Of a DNA stretch of 64,000 bases, positions 40,909 through 49,557 are shown in pieces. A program made the position numbers and the translations under genes. Every line of letters begins with the position of its first letter. The stretch's first letter is position 1. The notes beneath the pieces are model-generated. The model did no database searches. It saw only the letters and a list, made by a program, of their open reading frames with translations, and was not told where the DNA came from. The DNA comes from Undibacterium sp. 5I1 (GTDB lineage: Bacteria; Pseudomonadota; Gammaproteobacteria; Burkholderiales; Burkholderiaceae_D): contig NZ_JAVIWI010000001.1 in the NCBI RefSeq assembly GCF_034314085.1, forward strand, positions 1 to 64,000, written 5' to 3'.

Positions 40909-41180
40909 GACAGTAGAGGATGGTTAGGTTAGGAGTGTTCGTTAGACTAACTCAATTTAGCCGAAATTTTCGATTACGATTCGAGATAATGAGGGATGCA
41001 CTTTTCGTGTAGTTTTGATGTGAGTTTGTTGTGAGTTTGCTCTGAATAAGACGCTCATGGCGAGCCATGAGCAACTAATAGTGTCAAAAATGACCAGAAA
41101 CGCGTGGCCAGCACGTAAATAGCACTACTGGCTTGCCTAATACATTCACTCCTAAGCATCAAGAATCAGCAGTGTTGATC

Positions 41181-41684
41181 TCAAAACTGAAGTTTGGCGT
41201 GTTCACCTAAATTCTGTTGATGTTCACCGGTAATCGCCGCTTTGGCCATCTGATATAGCATATCCATTTTATTCGTTTTGCTATCCCAAATCTCTGCCAA
41301 GTGGATATGCAATTTGATCAAAGAGAGTTGCGGATCATCCAGGCCGGATGGAAACCATGCCGCGACTTGGGATGTCCACAACTGTTTTTCTTTGGCTTGG
41401 TCTTTGACTAGTTCGACCGTACCGGCAATCGCAATGTAGAGATTGTCAGATGGATCTGCAAAGCTGACGTTGGTCTTTGGATGGCGCGTAAGATCTAAAG
41501 CCAGTTGAGAATTGCTGGACACAAAAAACCACATAATGCCATCGTCATCCGTCGCTTGAGCAGTCATTGGACGACTTGATAAACTCAGGTCTTCGTTGAT
41601 CGTTGTCATCATGCAGAAATGAATATGCTCGATTTTTGAACGTAAGGTTTGAATAGAATTGCTGTTATCTGACGACATGATCAT
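41181..41684 (-). CDS. pyridoxamine-5'-phosphate-oxidase-fold protein (stress protein 26 type)
   Basis: A 167-aa flavin-binding-fold protein. IEHIHFCMMTTINEDLSLSS with RPM, then DGIMWFFVSSNSQLALDL, PKTNVSFADPSDNLYIAIAG and LVKDQAKEKQLWTSQVAAWF give the order seen in the general stress protein 26 / PNPOx-like family. Members bind FMN or haem-like cofactors; the role is usually tied to stress. It is short for true PdxH and lacks PdxH substrate motifs, so it is not the B6 enzyme. Confidence 0.85.
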   Translation of the reverse strand: MIMSSDNSNSIQTLRSKIEHIHFCMMTTINEDLSLSSRPMTAQATDDDGIMWFFVSSNSQLALDLTRHPKTNVSFADPSDNLYIAIAGTVELVKDQAKEKQLWTSQVAAWFPSGLDDPQLSLIKLHIHLAEIWDSKTNKMDMLYQMAKAAITGEHQQNLGEHAKLQF

Positions 41685-41772
41685 TCTCCTGAATTAAGAA
41701 TGATTAACGATATAGCAGGTAACGGGATGGCTCTGTGCGGTATCACACACCGGCGAGCTTAGCATGCATATT

Positions 41773-41865
41773 GATAGGTCTTACGCAAAAAAGGAAAGCC
41801 ACTTGCGGCCTCTGTGTCTCTGTGCGTTTGTGGTGTGGGGTTTTAGTTTTTGCGTAAGTCCTATC
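41773..41865. repeat. dispersed repeat R1, copy C (both inverted ends)
   Basis: A 93-bp element. GATAGGTCTTACGCAAAA at the left and the complement of GATAGGACTTACGCAAAA at the right form 18-bp terminal inverted repeats with one mismatch. The interior (GGCCTCTGTGTCTCTGTG) differs from the other copies. The structure is that of a miniature inverted-repeat element. Confidence 0.8.
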
Positions 41866-41960
41866 GATTAGAAAGCGCAGGATATTCGACTTAGGAAAAC
41901 GCTATCGCCATGACGAGACGTGAACAGGCCGCTTGAGCGATAGCGTGACTAAAATAGTGG

Positions 41961-43025
41961 TTAGATAAAGTCTTGCTCGGATTCCCGCTTCAGTCTGCGT
42001 ACTACTTCCCAATCTAATTCGACATCACGTTTTTTTTCTAACGCGTCGATATTTTTGATTTTTTTGCCTTCTACAAATTTACCGGATAACAAGTGGCGTG
42101 GTTTGGTTGGCGCAGAGACAAATCCGTGGCTTTCCCAGAGCGATCGGCGCAGGGTAGTGCCCGCCAAAATACCATAATCGTCACCGCTGCTGACACCTTT
42201 TTCTGCGACGACGGATTCGCCTGCCTTGATGTATTTGGCCGCGTAGATAGTGGCTTTGGTGGCAATCCAGCGGCCGCAATGGATTTCGCCGTTCAGGCTG
42301 CTAATTTCACCGCTGGCGCGTAATGTGCCCCAGGTGCTGATGTCGCCATGGCAGACAATCGCGCCGGTTTCCAGATTGCCCTGGCAGGTAACATTGCCTG
42401 CGAATAGCGTGCCGGTGACAGTGATGTCGGTTTCGCTAAATACTTCACCTTTGCAATTGGCGTCGCCTGCGATCAGGACTTCGCTCGCGCTTAAATGACC
42501 GCCGATATATTGGACCTCAATCACATCAAAGACATCATCCAATTGCACGCTGCCATGACAATCCAAGACGTCGCAAGCCAGATAGCCGAGCGCTTGGATG
42601 TCGCCAAAGCCACCAAAAATTTCATGATGCGCATCACGTTGCAGAATAGAAGGATGGACTAATTTGTCCATATAGCTGCTGCCGTCCTTGCTGGCTTTGG
42701 CTTGATCAAGTTCCAGCATGCGCGCCATCCATTCGGCATTGCAACCTGTCTTGAGTAAAAATTCGACTTCGATATCGCCGCCGCAATCGAGTGCCTGGCC
42801 GACATACAGCGATTGAACCTGAATATTGCCTGTCACAGTAATTTTGCCAAGGCAAAATACTTCTTCTGCCTGCAGATCACCGTCTACCAGCAAGTCACCG
42901 CCGACGATGAGTTGTGTTGCGATCAGCAAATCGCCCTGAATATGCACATCGCCTGTGCTGGCAAATTGCTTGCGCTTAAGACGTTTAGCTTGAAAAGGCG
43001 CGGGTGTGTTTGACTTGGTAGACAT
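41961..43025 (-). CDS. beta-helix (bactofilin-like) repeat protein
   Basis: A protein of about 354 aa starting at 43025; a longer frame upstream looks non-coding. It consists of repeated short beta units of the type GDLLVDGDL, GKITVTGNIQV, GDIEVE, GSVQLDD, GEVFSETDITVTGTLFAGNV, GDISTWGTLRASG, the pattern of a right-handed beta helix as in bactofilins (polymer-forming cytoskeletal proteins). About 50 residues in the middle and the C-terminal 60 are charged and non-repetitive. No signal peptide is seen, so probably cytoplasmic. It follows an Arg-rich small gene by 115 bp. Confidence 0.7.
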   Translation of the reverse strand: MSTKSNTPAPFQAKRLKRKQFASTGDVHIQGDLLIATQLIVGGDLLVDGDLQAEEVFCLGKITVTGNIQVQSLYVGQALDCGGDIEVEFLLKTGCNAEWMARMLELDQAKASKDGSSYMDKLVHPSILQRDAHHEIFGGFGDIQALGYLACDVLDCHGSVQLDDVFDVIEVQYIGGHLSASEVLIAGDANCKGEVFSETDITVTGTLFAGNVTCQGNLETGAIVCHGDISTWGTLRASGEISSLNGEIHCGRWIATKATIYAAKYIKAGESVVAEKGVSSGDDYGILAGTTLRRSLWESHGFVSAPTKPRHLLSGKFVEGKKIKNIDALEKKRDVELDWEVVRRLKRESEQDFI

Positions 43026-43140
43026 AGTAGTTTCCAGTGGAGGGAACGCGGTGCGTCCGAGAATGAAGTCGCTATTATCCTCGGAGCTTGGCTTGCTGGG
43101 GAAGTTTAACTGACGCGATGCTTGATTGACCAAGCAGAAG

Positions 43141-43467
43141 CTATATTTTGATACTGAAGTTTTGTAGTTGCTCGTCGTCCTCATGACGACGAGAGGTTTT
43201 GCGACGGATTATTTTGGCGCGGGTATCAAATAAAATCGCTACCGAGGATGGCGCGCGCTCGGTCTGGCGGCGGTCGTTGCCACGGCGGCGATCTTCTCCA
43301 CTGCGGGCGCCATTGACAGAAGCAGGTGTCGCATTGCTCACGGGTTGGTCATCTGGTTTTACCTTCTGTGGAGCTTCGTCATCAGATTGCGCAACGGTTT
43401 CATAGCCCATATGACGTGTATCAGCGGGAATGACTTGGTTGACGCGAGGAAATGAAAAGAGTTTCAT
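43141..43467 (-). CDS. Arg-rich small protein, unknown
   Basis: About 108 aa from the ATG at 43467 (MKLFSFPRVNQVIP). The protein is hydrophilic and probably disordered, with two basic clusters, GEDRRRGNDRRQTE and IIRRKTSRRHEDDE, similar to xxxRRxxxDRR boxes seen in small proteobacterial proteins of unknown role. It precedes the beta-helix gene on the same strand and may work with it. No family is recognised. Confidence 0.55.
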   Translation of the reverse strand: MKLFSFPRVNQVIPADTRHMGYETVAQSDDEAPQKVKPDDQPVSNATPASVNGARSGEDRRRGNDRRQTERAPSSVAILFDTRAKIIRRKTSRRHEDDEQLQNFSIKI

Positions 43468-43984
43468 ACAAATTTGCTGAGTGTTATCTGTGACGTGCTG
43501 TATCAAGTAGTTTTAATCTAGTTAAGCTAAATAACGGCAAAACCTGCGCTAACTTAAATTAGCGATCAATTTTCTATAAGCGTGATTAAAAAATATATTT
43601 AAATGAGCAAGTTGTTGGGTGTTCTCTTGTTATTAACTAAGTGTCATTAACCAAGTGTCATTGACTACGCTAAAGAAAAAAGAGCATTTTGATCATTGAT
43701 GCCAGCCGTGAAATATCGAAAATCGGTACATGACCGACTTTAAGTTGTGAGCAAAACTAAGTGCATTGTCAATGTCGATTACAATGCGCTAGCGCAAAAC
43801 CAACCGAAAAAAGTACGGCAAAAAACTCAGTGGCAGACCGCATGACTCTCACGTAATCGATGTGTAATCGACGTGTAATCGACGTGTGATCGATGTCTAA
43901 TTGATTACGGTTGCTATCCGGTTCATTTGTGCCCGCGTATTTTTTCTGTTTGATAAGCGCTCCTTGCTACCCATTTTTGTAACG
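43468..43984. other. gap with short direct repeats
   Basis: No gene is seen. It contains AAGTGTCATTNAC twice (about 43638-43665) and, at about 43851-43908, four to five 11-bp units of the form GTAATCGACGT with drift (GTAATCGATGT, GTAATCGACGT, GTGATCGATGT, ATTGATTAC). The units lie just before the M29-like gene and could be protein-binding sites or slippage products. Confidence 0.6.
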
Positions 43985-45052
43985 ATGTACATCATGCCAA
44001 TGAACTCCCCAGATAATCCTCAAATCCACAGCGTTTTGCCAGAGTCGGCGATAGCAATGGCGACCAAAAATATTGCCGATATTTTGTCAATGGCGATGGA
44101 GCATCAGCTCGCACACAAAGCTCTGATCGTCGCTGATCGGGGCTGCGGTTTGTCTTTGGCGCTGAGTGAGGCGTATCGACGTTGTTTACCAGACGCACAG
44201 TTCATTGATTTTGATCAGGTAAGCCCGGAAGAGATCCATGCCGTGTTTGAGACTCTAGCGCCATCCGATCTGGTGGTGTTGGTACAAACTACCAGTTTCC
44301 GTCTGGATGCCTATAGGGTAAGGGTCGAGTTATTTAAGCGTGGTTTAAAAGTGATTGAGCATGTGCATCTGGCGCGCTTGTCGGCTGCTGAGGCATTGAT
44401 TTATATCGATAGTCTGGCCTACGACCCTGCGTATTTTCGCGGCGTCGGTCGGGCACTAAAAGATAAGATTGACCGCGCTGGCAGTGCGGTGGTCGAGAGC
44501 GGCGAGGGCGCACGTCTTGTATTTGCTTCGCCATTAGAGCCCGCTAAATTGAATATTGGCGATTACACTGGCATGACCAATGTCGGCGGCCAGTTTCCGA
44601 TTGGCGAGGTATTTACTGAGGCGCAAGATTTAGAAGCGGTTAGTGGTCGCGTGAGAATTTTTGTATTTGGCGACAGTAATTTTATGGTCAACAAACCAGC
44701 GCACCCGATTACGCTGGTCGTAGAAAAAGGCCGGGTCATCGACGTCATTGATTCCACGCCCGAGTTTGATGAGGTCTTAGCCAGTATCCGTGCTGCCGAG
44801 GGCGAAGTCTGGTTACGTGAATTGGGATTCGGTATGAACCGGGCATTTTCAGCAGATCGTACCGTATGCGATATCGGCACTTACGAACGCATGTGCGGTA
44901 TTCATTTATCGCTTGGTGCAAAACATGGCGTATACACCAAGCCGCAACTCAAGCGTAAAGATGCGCGTTTCCATGTCGATGTTTTTGCCGTAACCAATGC
45001 CGTGTTATTGGATGACGAAGTTGTCTACCGTGATGGTGCGTGGCTGGCGTAA
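43985..45052 (+). CDS. M29-like (thermophilic aminopeptidase fold) protein
   Basis: A protein of about 355 aa; ATG codons at 43985, 43994 and 44000 are all possible. Order and spacing of GGQFPIGEVFTEAQ, VWLRELGFGMNRAF, MCGIHLSLGAKHGVYTK and ARFHVDVFAV recall the metal-binding C-terminal part of M29 aminopeptidases and the related NicX dihydroxypyridine dioxygenase, where Glu, Glu, His and Asp bind metals. The N-terminal half (ALIVADRGCGLSLALSEAYR) fits the family alpha/beta domain. Whether it is a peptidase or another metalloenzyme cannot be told. Confidence 0.65.
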   Translation: MYIMPMNSPDNPQIHSVLPESAIAMATKNIADILSMAMEHQLAHKALIVADRGCGLSLALSEAYRRCLPDAQFIDFDQVSPEEIHAVFETLAPSDLVVLVQTTSFRLDAYRVRVELFKRGLKVIEHVHLARLSAAEALIYIDSLAYDPAYFRGVGRALKDKIDRAGSAVVESGEGARLVFASPLEPAKLNIGDYTGMTNVGGQFPIGEVFTEAQDLEAVSGRVRIFVFGDSNFMVNKPAHPITLVVEKGRVIDVIDSTPEFDEVLASIRAAEGEVWLRELGFGMNRAFSADRTVCDIGTYERMCGIHLSLGAKHGVYTKPQLKRKDARFHVDVFAVTNAVLLDDEVVYRDGAWLA

Positions 45053-45102
45053 TTGGTGGGTTTTGTAGCCGCTAATTTGGATGTGACTATCAAGGTCGGC
45101 TA

Positions 45103-45567
45103 TCAGGTTCGTGTATGGCGCAGCAATAGCAAAATGCGCTTATGAATATTCAGTATCCTTCTGCTCCATAAACGATTGTCATGCGCCTTAAACGCATGTA
45201 AAGAGCGTAAGTCTTTAATCTTGTCGTAGATACTCTCGATCAATTTGCCCGTGGGCTTGCCTGCCCATGTGGCGAGATCACTTTTCTCTATACCCTCGTA
45301 GCTTGGAATGTCGTGGCGCTGGACTGAATCAAAATCAAATCCGCTAGCGTTCAGACGATCAAACACTGTTGTTGAGAACGACGGGATGACATCGGCTGGC
45401 GGCACATGGTCTTGTACTACCCTAAAACATAAGCGGGAATTTTCTTTAATCTCTTCAATCAGGGCACGGACGTCGCCTTTGTTTTTCGCACTGACATCTC
45501 TGAACCATTGCATAGCTTTGGCAGCGGTAGAGATGACGTTGAGGAAGGGCAGTAGATTTTCTATCAT
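45103..45567 (-). CDS. hypothetical protein
   Basis: A 154-aa soluble protein, convergent with the M29-like gene. It begins MIENLLPFLNVISTAAKAMQ, continues through a charged helical stretch (VRALIEEIKENSRLCFRVVQ), and ends strongly basic (LWSRRILNIHKRILLLLR). Composition and length argue for a real gene, but no domain is recognised and no neighbour suggests a role. Confidence 0.5.
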   Translation of the reverse strand: MIENLLPFLNVISTAAKAMQWFRDVSAKNKGDVRALIEEIKENSRLCFRVVQDHVPPADVIPSFSTTVFDRLNASGFDFDSVQRHDIPSYEGIEKSDLATWAGKPTGKLIESIYDKIKDLRSLHAFKAHDNRLWSRRILNIHKRILLLLRHTRT

Positions 45568-45879
45568 AGGGATTACAAGCGGTCGCTGTCAGTATCGCGC
45601 TAGCTTACGTAAAGTTGAATTCCTTGTCTATCCGTTACGCTTAGATTTTCCACTTTGACTAGGATGACTTCTCAGAAGCGTAGATCGGATGCCTTGTTCT
45701 GCGTCATTCACCGATGTTTCGCTATTGACCGAACGATCACTGCTATTGGCCGAAATCAGGAAGACATTTTTCCCCACATCTATTATCTTGAACATGTCGA
45801 CGCAGCAAGAGCAAATTGATTAAAAAATATAGTGGGTCTGTACAAAGTACGATCCGTTCATTTTAATAAGGGAGTCATG
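45568..45879 (+). other. gap before the LiaF-like pair
   Basis: About 310 bp without a recognised gene. It has a short imperfect direct repeat GCTATTGACCGAA / GCTATTGGCCGAA (45721-45755). At its right end AAGGGAG (45868-45874) is a strong ribosome site for the next gene. Confidence 0.5.
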
Positions 45880-46296
45880 ATGAACTCTGATATTTCGCAA
45901 GCTAGTATTCAACAATACAGAAAACAACGTCAACGTAAATCGGTGATCTGGGGATTGGTATTGATCGCAGTCGGTACTATTTTTTTATTAGAGCGGCTGG
46001 GGTATGTTGATTTGCACCCTTACATCGGCGAAAAAATTCGCTGGTGGTACGGCTGGCCACTGGTGATCGCTATCGTTGGTTTGGTTGAGGCCTTAAGTGC
46101 CACTATGCTGGTGCAGGTGATTAAAGGGATCTCGCAAATAGCCATAGGATTGTGGCTGTATGTTTGTCTGACTCAACTCTGGGACTGGACATTTCAAACC
46201 AGCTGGCCGATTATCCTCATCATTTTTGGCGTTACTTGGGTCGCTACCGGCATAACGAATTTGTCAGAAAAATCAAATAAGGAATCACAATCATGA
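45880..46296 (+). CDS. LiaI/LiaF-type small membrane protein
   Basis: About 138 aa, started at 45880 because AAGGGAG is 5 nt upstream (45877 also possible). Helices include VIWGLVLIAVGTIFLLERLG and WPLVIAIVGLVEALSATML, with a WPIILIIFGVTWVATG near the end, the pattern of the LiaF transmembrane domain (DUF5668). It overlaps the next gene by 4 nt (ATGA), so the two are coupled. No enzyme motif is seen; a sensing or accessory role in envelope stress is inferred from the family. Confidence 0.75.
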   Translation: MNSDISQASIQQYRKQRQRKSVIWGLVLIAVGTIFLLERLGYVDLHPYIGEKIRWWYGWPLVIAIVGLVEALSATMLVQVIKGISQIAIGLWLYVCLTQLWDWTFQTSWPIILIIFGVTWVATGITNLSEKSNKESQS

Positions 46297-47021
46297 ACCA
46301 GTCACATAATCAACGTCGCGTCTTAATTGGCGCTATCGTTATCATCTTTGGTGTGTTGGCGTTGGTAGACAACTTACATTGGTTTAACGCTCGCGACTAT
46401 ATTCAATTCTGGCCCATGGTATTCATTGCTTTTGGTGTTTTAAAACTGTCGCAGACGCGTGCTACTTCAGGCTATATCATCGCTGGTGGATTAATTGCCG
46501 CCGGAGCGTTGATGACATTATCCAACCTTGGTTTTATTATTTTCCGGATGCGTGACTGGTGGCCGTTGTTTATTATTGTGGCGGGCCTCGCGGTCGTCTT
46601 CAAGGGTGTACGCAAAGACCGCTTTAGCGACAATAATAGTGACCAGCTTGGGGATAATACCAATACGGGATTATCTGGTTTGAGTAGCATGGGCGATAGC
46701 AGTATCGACGCAATCGCTGTCATGAGTGGCAATAATATGAAGGTCGTATCACAAAATTTTCGGGGTGGTGAAGCAACCGCGATTATGGGTTCAGTAGAGA
46801 TCGATTTACGCCAGGCATCTATTCAGTCTGAAGCAGTCTTGCAAGTCTTTGCTGTCTGGGGAGGCATCTCTTTAAAAGTACCTGCTGATTGGACCATTGT
46901 CAGTAATGGCATACCGATTATGGGCGGGATTGAAGATAAAACTATTCCTCCGATGACGGCGACCAAACGCTTGGTGATTGAAGGTTATGTCGTAATGGGT
47001 GGCGTTGAGATCAAAAATTAA
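46293..47021 (+). CDS. LiaF-like cell-envelope stress protein
   Basis: A 242-aa protein. Residues 1-110 form four hydrophobic segments (VLIGAIVIIFGVLALVDNL, FWPMVFIAFGVLKLS, WWPLFIIVAGLAVVFKG). Residues about 140-240 are the LiaF C-terminal beta domain: VVSQNFRGGEATAIMGSVEI, VFAVWGGISLKVPADWTIV, GIPIMGGIEDKT and VMGGVEIKN. In Firmicutes LiaF holds back the LiaRS cell-wall stress system; here a LytS/LytTR pair follows 170 bp downstream. Partner assignment is inference. Confidence 0.83.
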   Translation: MNQSHNQRRVLIGAIVIIFGVLALVDNLHWFNARDYIQFWPMVFIAFGVLKLSQTRATSGYIIAGGLIAAGALMTLSNLGFIIFRMRDWWPLFIIVAGLAVVFKGVRKDRFSDNNSDQLGDNTNTGLSGLSSMGDSSIDAIAVMSGNNMKVVSQNFRGGEATAIMGSVEIDLRQASIQSEAVLQVFAVWGGISLKVPADWTIVSNGIPIMGGIEDKTIPPMTATKRLVIEGYVVMGGVEIKN

Positions 47022-47038
47022 TTTATATTTATATAGAT

Positions 47039-47107
47039 GAGGACTTATGCAAAATTTCGCTAGCAAAGTGCTGCAATGCAGTTAGGGCAGTTTTGCGTAA
47101 GTTCTAT
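47039..47107 (-). repeat. dispersed repeat R1, copy D (both inverted ends)
   Basis: GAGGACTTATGCAAAA at the left and the complement of ATAGAACTTACGCAAAA at the right bound a 69-bp element. Read on the minus strand it gives the same ACGCAAAACTGCCCTAACTG continuation as copy B. It lies between the LiaF-like gene and the kinase gene and is followed by tandem TTTAGCTCTATTT units (about 47128-47165). Confidence 0.75.
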
Positions 47108-47190
47108 AAACGTAATTGGCTGTATTTATTAGCTCTATTTTTTAGCTCTATTTTTTAGCTTTATTTATATCAAGCACACCGATTAGACCA

Positions 47191-48294
47191 ATGATAAAAC
47201 CAATAGTCTCTAGCATGCGTAAGTTGATGTGGTATCTGATGGCATGGCTATTGGCTGGCGTGGTGATTGCTGCCTTATTAGTGACAATGGCAAATATTAG
47301 TTGGGGAGCAGGTCTTGGGTTTGCCATCCCGGTTAGTTTGATTTATGGCTTTGTCGCTGCTTCTGCATTCTATGTTTGCCGCTCTTTGCCTTTTGAAAAG
47401 CGGCAATTTCTTTTGACGCTGGTGATTTTTGGCGGCGCGTCATTGTTGTCTGGATTGATGTGGCTATTGCTCTGCTACGCATGGAATTATTTGGCGCAAG
47501 CAATACGTCATTCATTTTTATATGGTGCAGATACAGATAGTAATTTGACTGTAAATTTGATCGTAATAACGCAGCCGATGTCAGTCATGCTGTTTGTAGC
47601 TGGTTGTGGTTTTTATTTGCTTTCTATCTTAGTGCATGACGTTCTGATTGCACTTGACAATATGCGCCTGGCAGATCGCCGTGCAGCAGAGTCTCGGGTA
47701 CAGGCACGTGATGCAGAGTTGCAGGTTTTACGGACACAAATCAATCCTCATTTTTTGTTTAATAGCCTGAATTCAATTAGCGCTTTAACTTCGATTGATC
47801 CAATTGCCGCTCGTACGATGACTTTGGAGTTAGCGCAATTTTTTCGTCAGACTTTGGCTTTGTCGGAAAAAGAACAGATTCCCTTAACAGATGAAATCAG
47901 CTTATGTCGGCATTTTTTAGCGATAGAAAAAATCCGCTTTGGTAAAAAATTGCAAAGCGATATTCAGGTTAGCGACACTGCGCAAACGGCATTGATACCG
48001 CCTATGTTATTGCAGCCTTGTATTGAGAACGCGATCAAACATGGTATCCGTGATTTGACCGAGGGTGGGACTATTACACTACGCGCAATGACAAGAGGTG
48101 ACTGGTTACATGTCACGATAGAAAATCCTGTTGATATCAACCCAAGTACGACCGTAGGAAATGGCTTAGGCTTAAAAAATAGTCAGCAACGCTTACGTTC
48201 TTTGTATGGTGAAAAAGCGCGTATCAGTTGGACAAGAAATACAGAATTCTTTATCGTAGAAATAGCGATACCACTTAGTATCGTCAATCTTTAA
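47191..48294 (+). CDS. LytS/YehU-type sensor histidine kinase
   Basis: A 367-aa inner-membrane kinase. Four helices in residues about 15-160, then a coiled linker (RAAESRVQARDAELQVLRTQ) and the His_kinase domain with phospho-acceptor His in INPHFLFNSLNSISAL (about residue 191). The ATPase domain shows PCIENAIKHGI (N box) and GNGLGLKNSQQRL (G box). This is the LytS family that pairs with LytTR regulators; the adjacent gene is one, 12 nt after the stop. The signal is unknown, but the LiaF-like genes upstream suggest envelope state. Confidence 0.93.
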   Translation: MIKPIVSSMRKLMWYLMAWLLAGVVIAALLVTMANISWGAGLGFAIPVSLIYGFVAASAFYVCRSLPFEKRQFLLTLVIFGGASLLSGLMWLLLCYAWNYLAQAIRHSFLYGADTDSNLTVNLIVITQPMSVMLFVAGCGFYLLSILVHDVLIALDNMRLADRRAAESRVQARDAELQVLRTQINPHFLFNSLNSISALTSIDPIAARTMTLELAQFFRQTLALSEKEQIPLTDEISLCRHFLAIEKIRFGKKLQSDIQVSDTAQTALIPPMLLQPCIENAIKHGIRDLTEGGTITLRAMTRGDWLHVTIENPVDINPSTTVGNGLGLKNSQQRLRSLYGEKARISWTRNTEFFIVEIAIPLSIVNL

Positions 48295-48306
48295 AAATAC
48301 TAAAAA

Positions 48307-49050
48307 ATGATGAATCCTATAAATGTATTGATCGTTGATGATGAGGAATTAGCGCGATGCTTGATCCGGGAATATCTGCGCGCGCATCCAGATATTGTCA
48401 TCGTAGGTGAGGCAGAGCACGGACTTGATGCGGTGAAGCAGATTAACGCGCTTAATCCTGATTTAATATTTTTAGATATCCAGATGCCTAAGCTGACTGG
48501 CTTGGAAGTGCTGGAGCTGACGGGCAGACAGGCTGGGGTGATCTTTACTACCGCTTACGATCAATATGCCCTTAAGGCATTTGATCTACATGCGATTGAT
48601 TATTTACTCAAACCATTTTCACAAACACGATTTGATGAGGCCCTTGCGCAGGCACGTAAATCAATCGCGCAACTGGTCAATCCGCAAGCCACCGCGATCC
48701 AGCAATTGCTGTCAGTGCCGGGCAAACTACTGGACCGTATTTTGATCCGTGACCGAACTCAGGTGCATGTTATTCCCGTAGATAAGATGGAATATGTAGA
48801 AGCGCAAGATGACTACATCAGTATTGTCAGCGACGCAAAATCTTACCTGAAGACGCAATCTCTGTCGGAGCTGGAAGCGCAGCTCGATCCGAAAAAATTT
48901 GTGCGGGTGCATCGTTCATATTTAATCAATATTGAACAGCTGAAAAGTATAGAACGTAGCACCAAAGACAGTCATGTTGCGATCATGCGCTCTGGCAAAC
49001 AGATTCCGATCAGCCGGACTGGTTATGAACGTATCAGGCAGATTATGTAA
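48307..49050 (+). CDS. LytTR-family response regulator
   Basis: A 247-aa regulator. The receiver domain (residues 5-120) has acidic residues in VDDEELARC, the phospho-acceptor Asp in IFLDIQMPKLTG (about residue 58) and the conserved Lys in YLLKPFSQTRF. The LytTR DNA-binding domain (about residues 140-245) is marked by MEYVEAQDDYISIV, FVRVHRSYLINIEQLKSIE and GKQIPISRTGYERIR. It forms an operon with the preceding kinase. Its targets are unknown; the S46 peptidase gene lies next on the same strand but about 500 bp away. Confidence 0.94.
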   Translation: MMNPINVLIVDDEELARCLIREYLRAHPDIVIVGEAEHGLDAVKQINALNPDLIFLDIQMPKLTGLEVLELTGRQAGVIFTTAYDQYALKAFDLHAIDYLLKPFSQTRFDEALAQARKSIAQLVNPQATAIQQLLSVPGKLLDRILIRDRTQVHVIPVDKMEYVEAQDDYISIVSDAKSYLKTQSLSELEAQLDPKKFVRVHRSYLINIEQLKSIERSTKDSHVAIMRSGKQIPISRTGYERIRQIM

Positions 49051-49557
49051 ACAGGCCATGTCAGCAGATCATGCAAATTAAATGACACAAAAATCACAAT
49101 TACTTAGGGCTAATTGAAATAGATAATCACTAAGTTCTGGCGCAAGAAGGCCTTAGTATGTTGCGTAAAACTAACGGGCGATCTTGGATGGTAATCGATT
49201 ATTGTGTCGCATTTACGCACTTTGCCAGCGCTAACAATCGACGAAAAACGATCTAAAAATTGACAGTCGCTACTGATAATTTTTGGTCGCCTCAGATGGA
49301 GTATTTTTTGAATAGTTCACTTTTTTCTCAAAAAAACATAAAAAACAATGTTTTTTACCTCCCGCAGCGATAAGTCTTTTGCTCGCATTTCATTATCGCT
49401 TTTTATTCGCTAGTCCCATCCTAAAAAACAAGTAAAGAACTTGTAAGCAATTGTATTGACTTCATTCCATGACGATCAGATACTGCAATGCTATGAAAAA
49501 GAGACCCTCTTTTTCAGTCTATTTCAATAACGATCCCATAAAGATTCTGAGACTCCG
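49051..49557 (+). other. long upstream region of the S46 peptidase gene
   Basis: No gene is seen in 507 bp. Besides the promoter candidate at 49456-49484 it contains AT-rich stretches and AGCGATAAGTC / TTATCGCTTTT arms (49366-49402) that can form a hairpin. Such length suggests regulation. Confidence 0.5.
49456..49484 (+). promoter_or_regulatory. candidate promoter of the S46 peptidase gene
   Basis: TTGACT (49456-49461), 17-nt spacer and GATACT (49479-49484), 73 bp before the start codon. Spacing is ideal and both boxes are near consensus. Confidence 0.5.

Noticed and set aside
41181..41684. Reading this gene as pdxH of vitamin B6 synthesis, with pdxA elsewhere in the window
   Set aside because: The sequence follows the stress-protein-26 branch and lacks PdxH substrate motifs.
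37763..43908. Possible CRISPR arrays (heptamers at 37763, 11-mers at 43851)
   Set aside because: Units are 7-11 bp and head to tail with no spacers; no cas genes are present.
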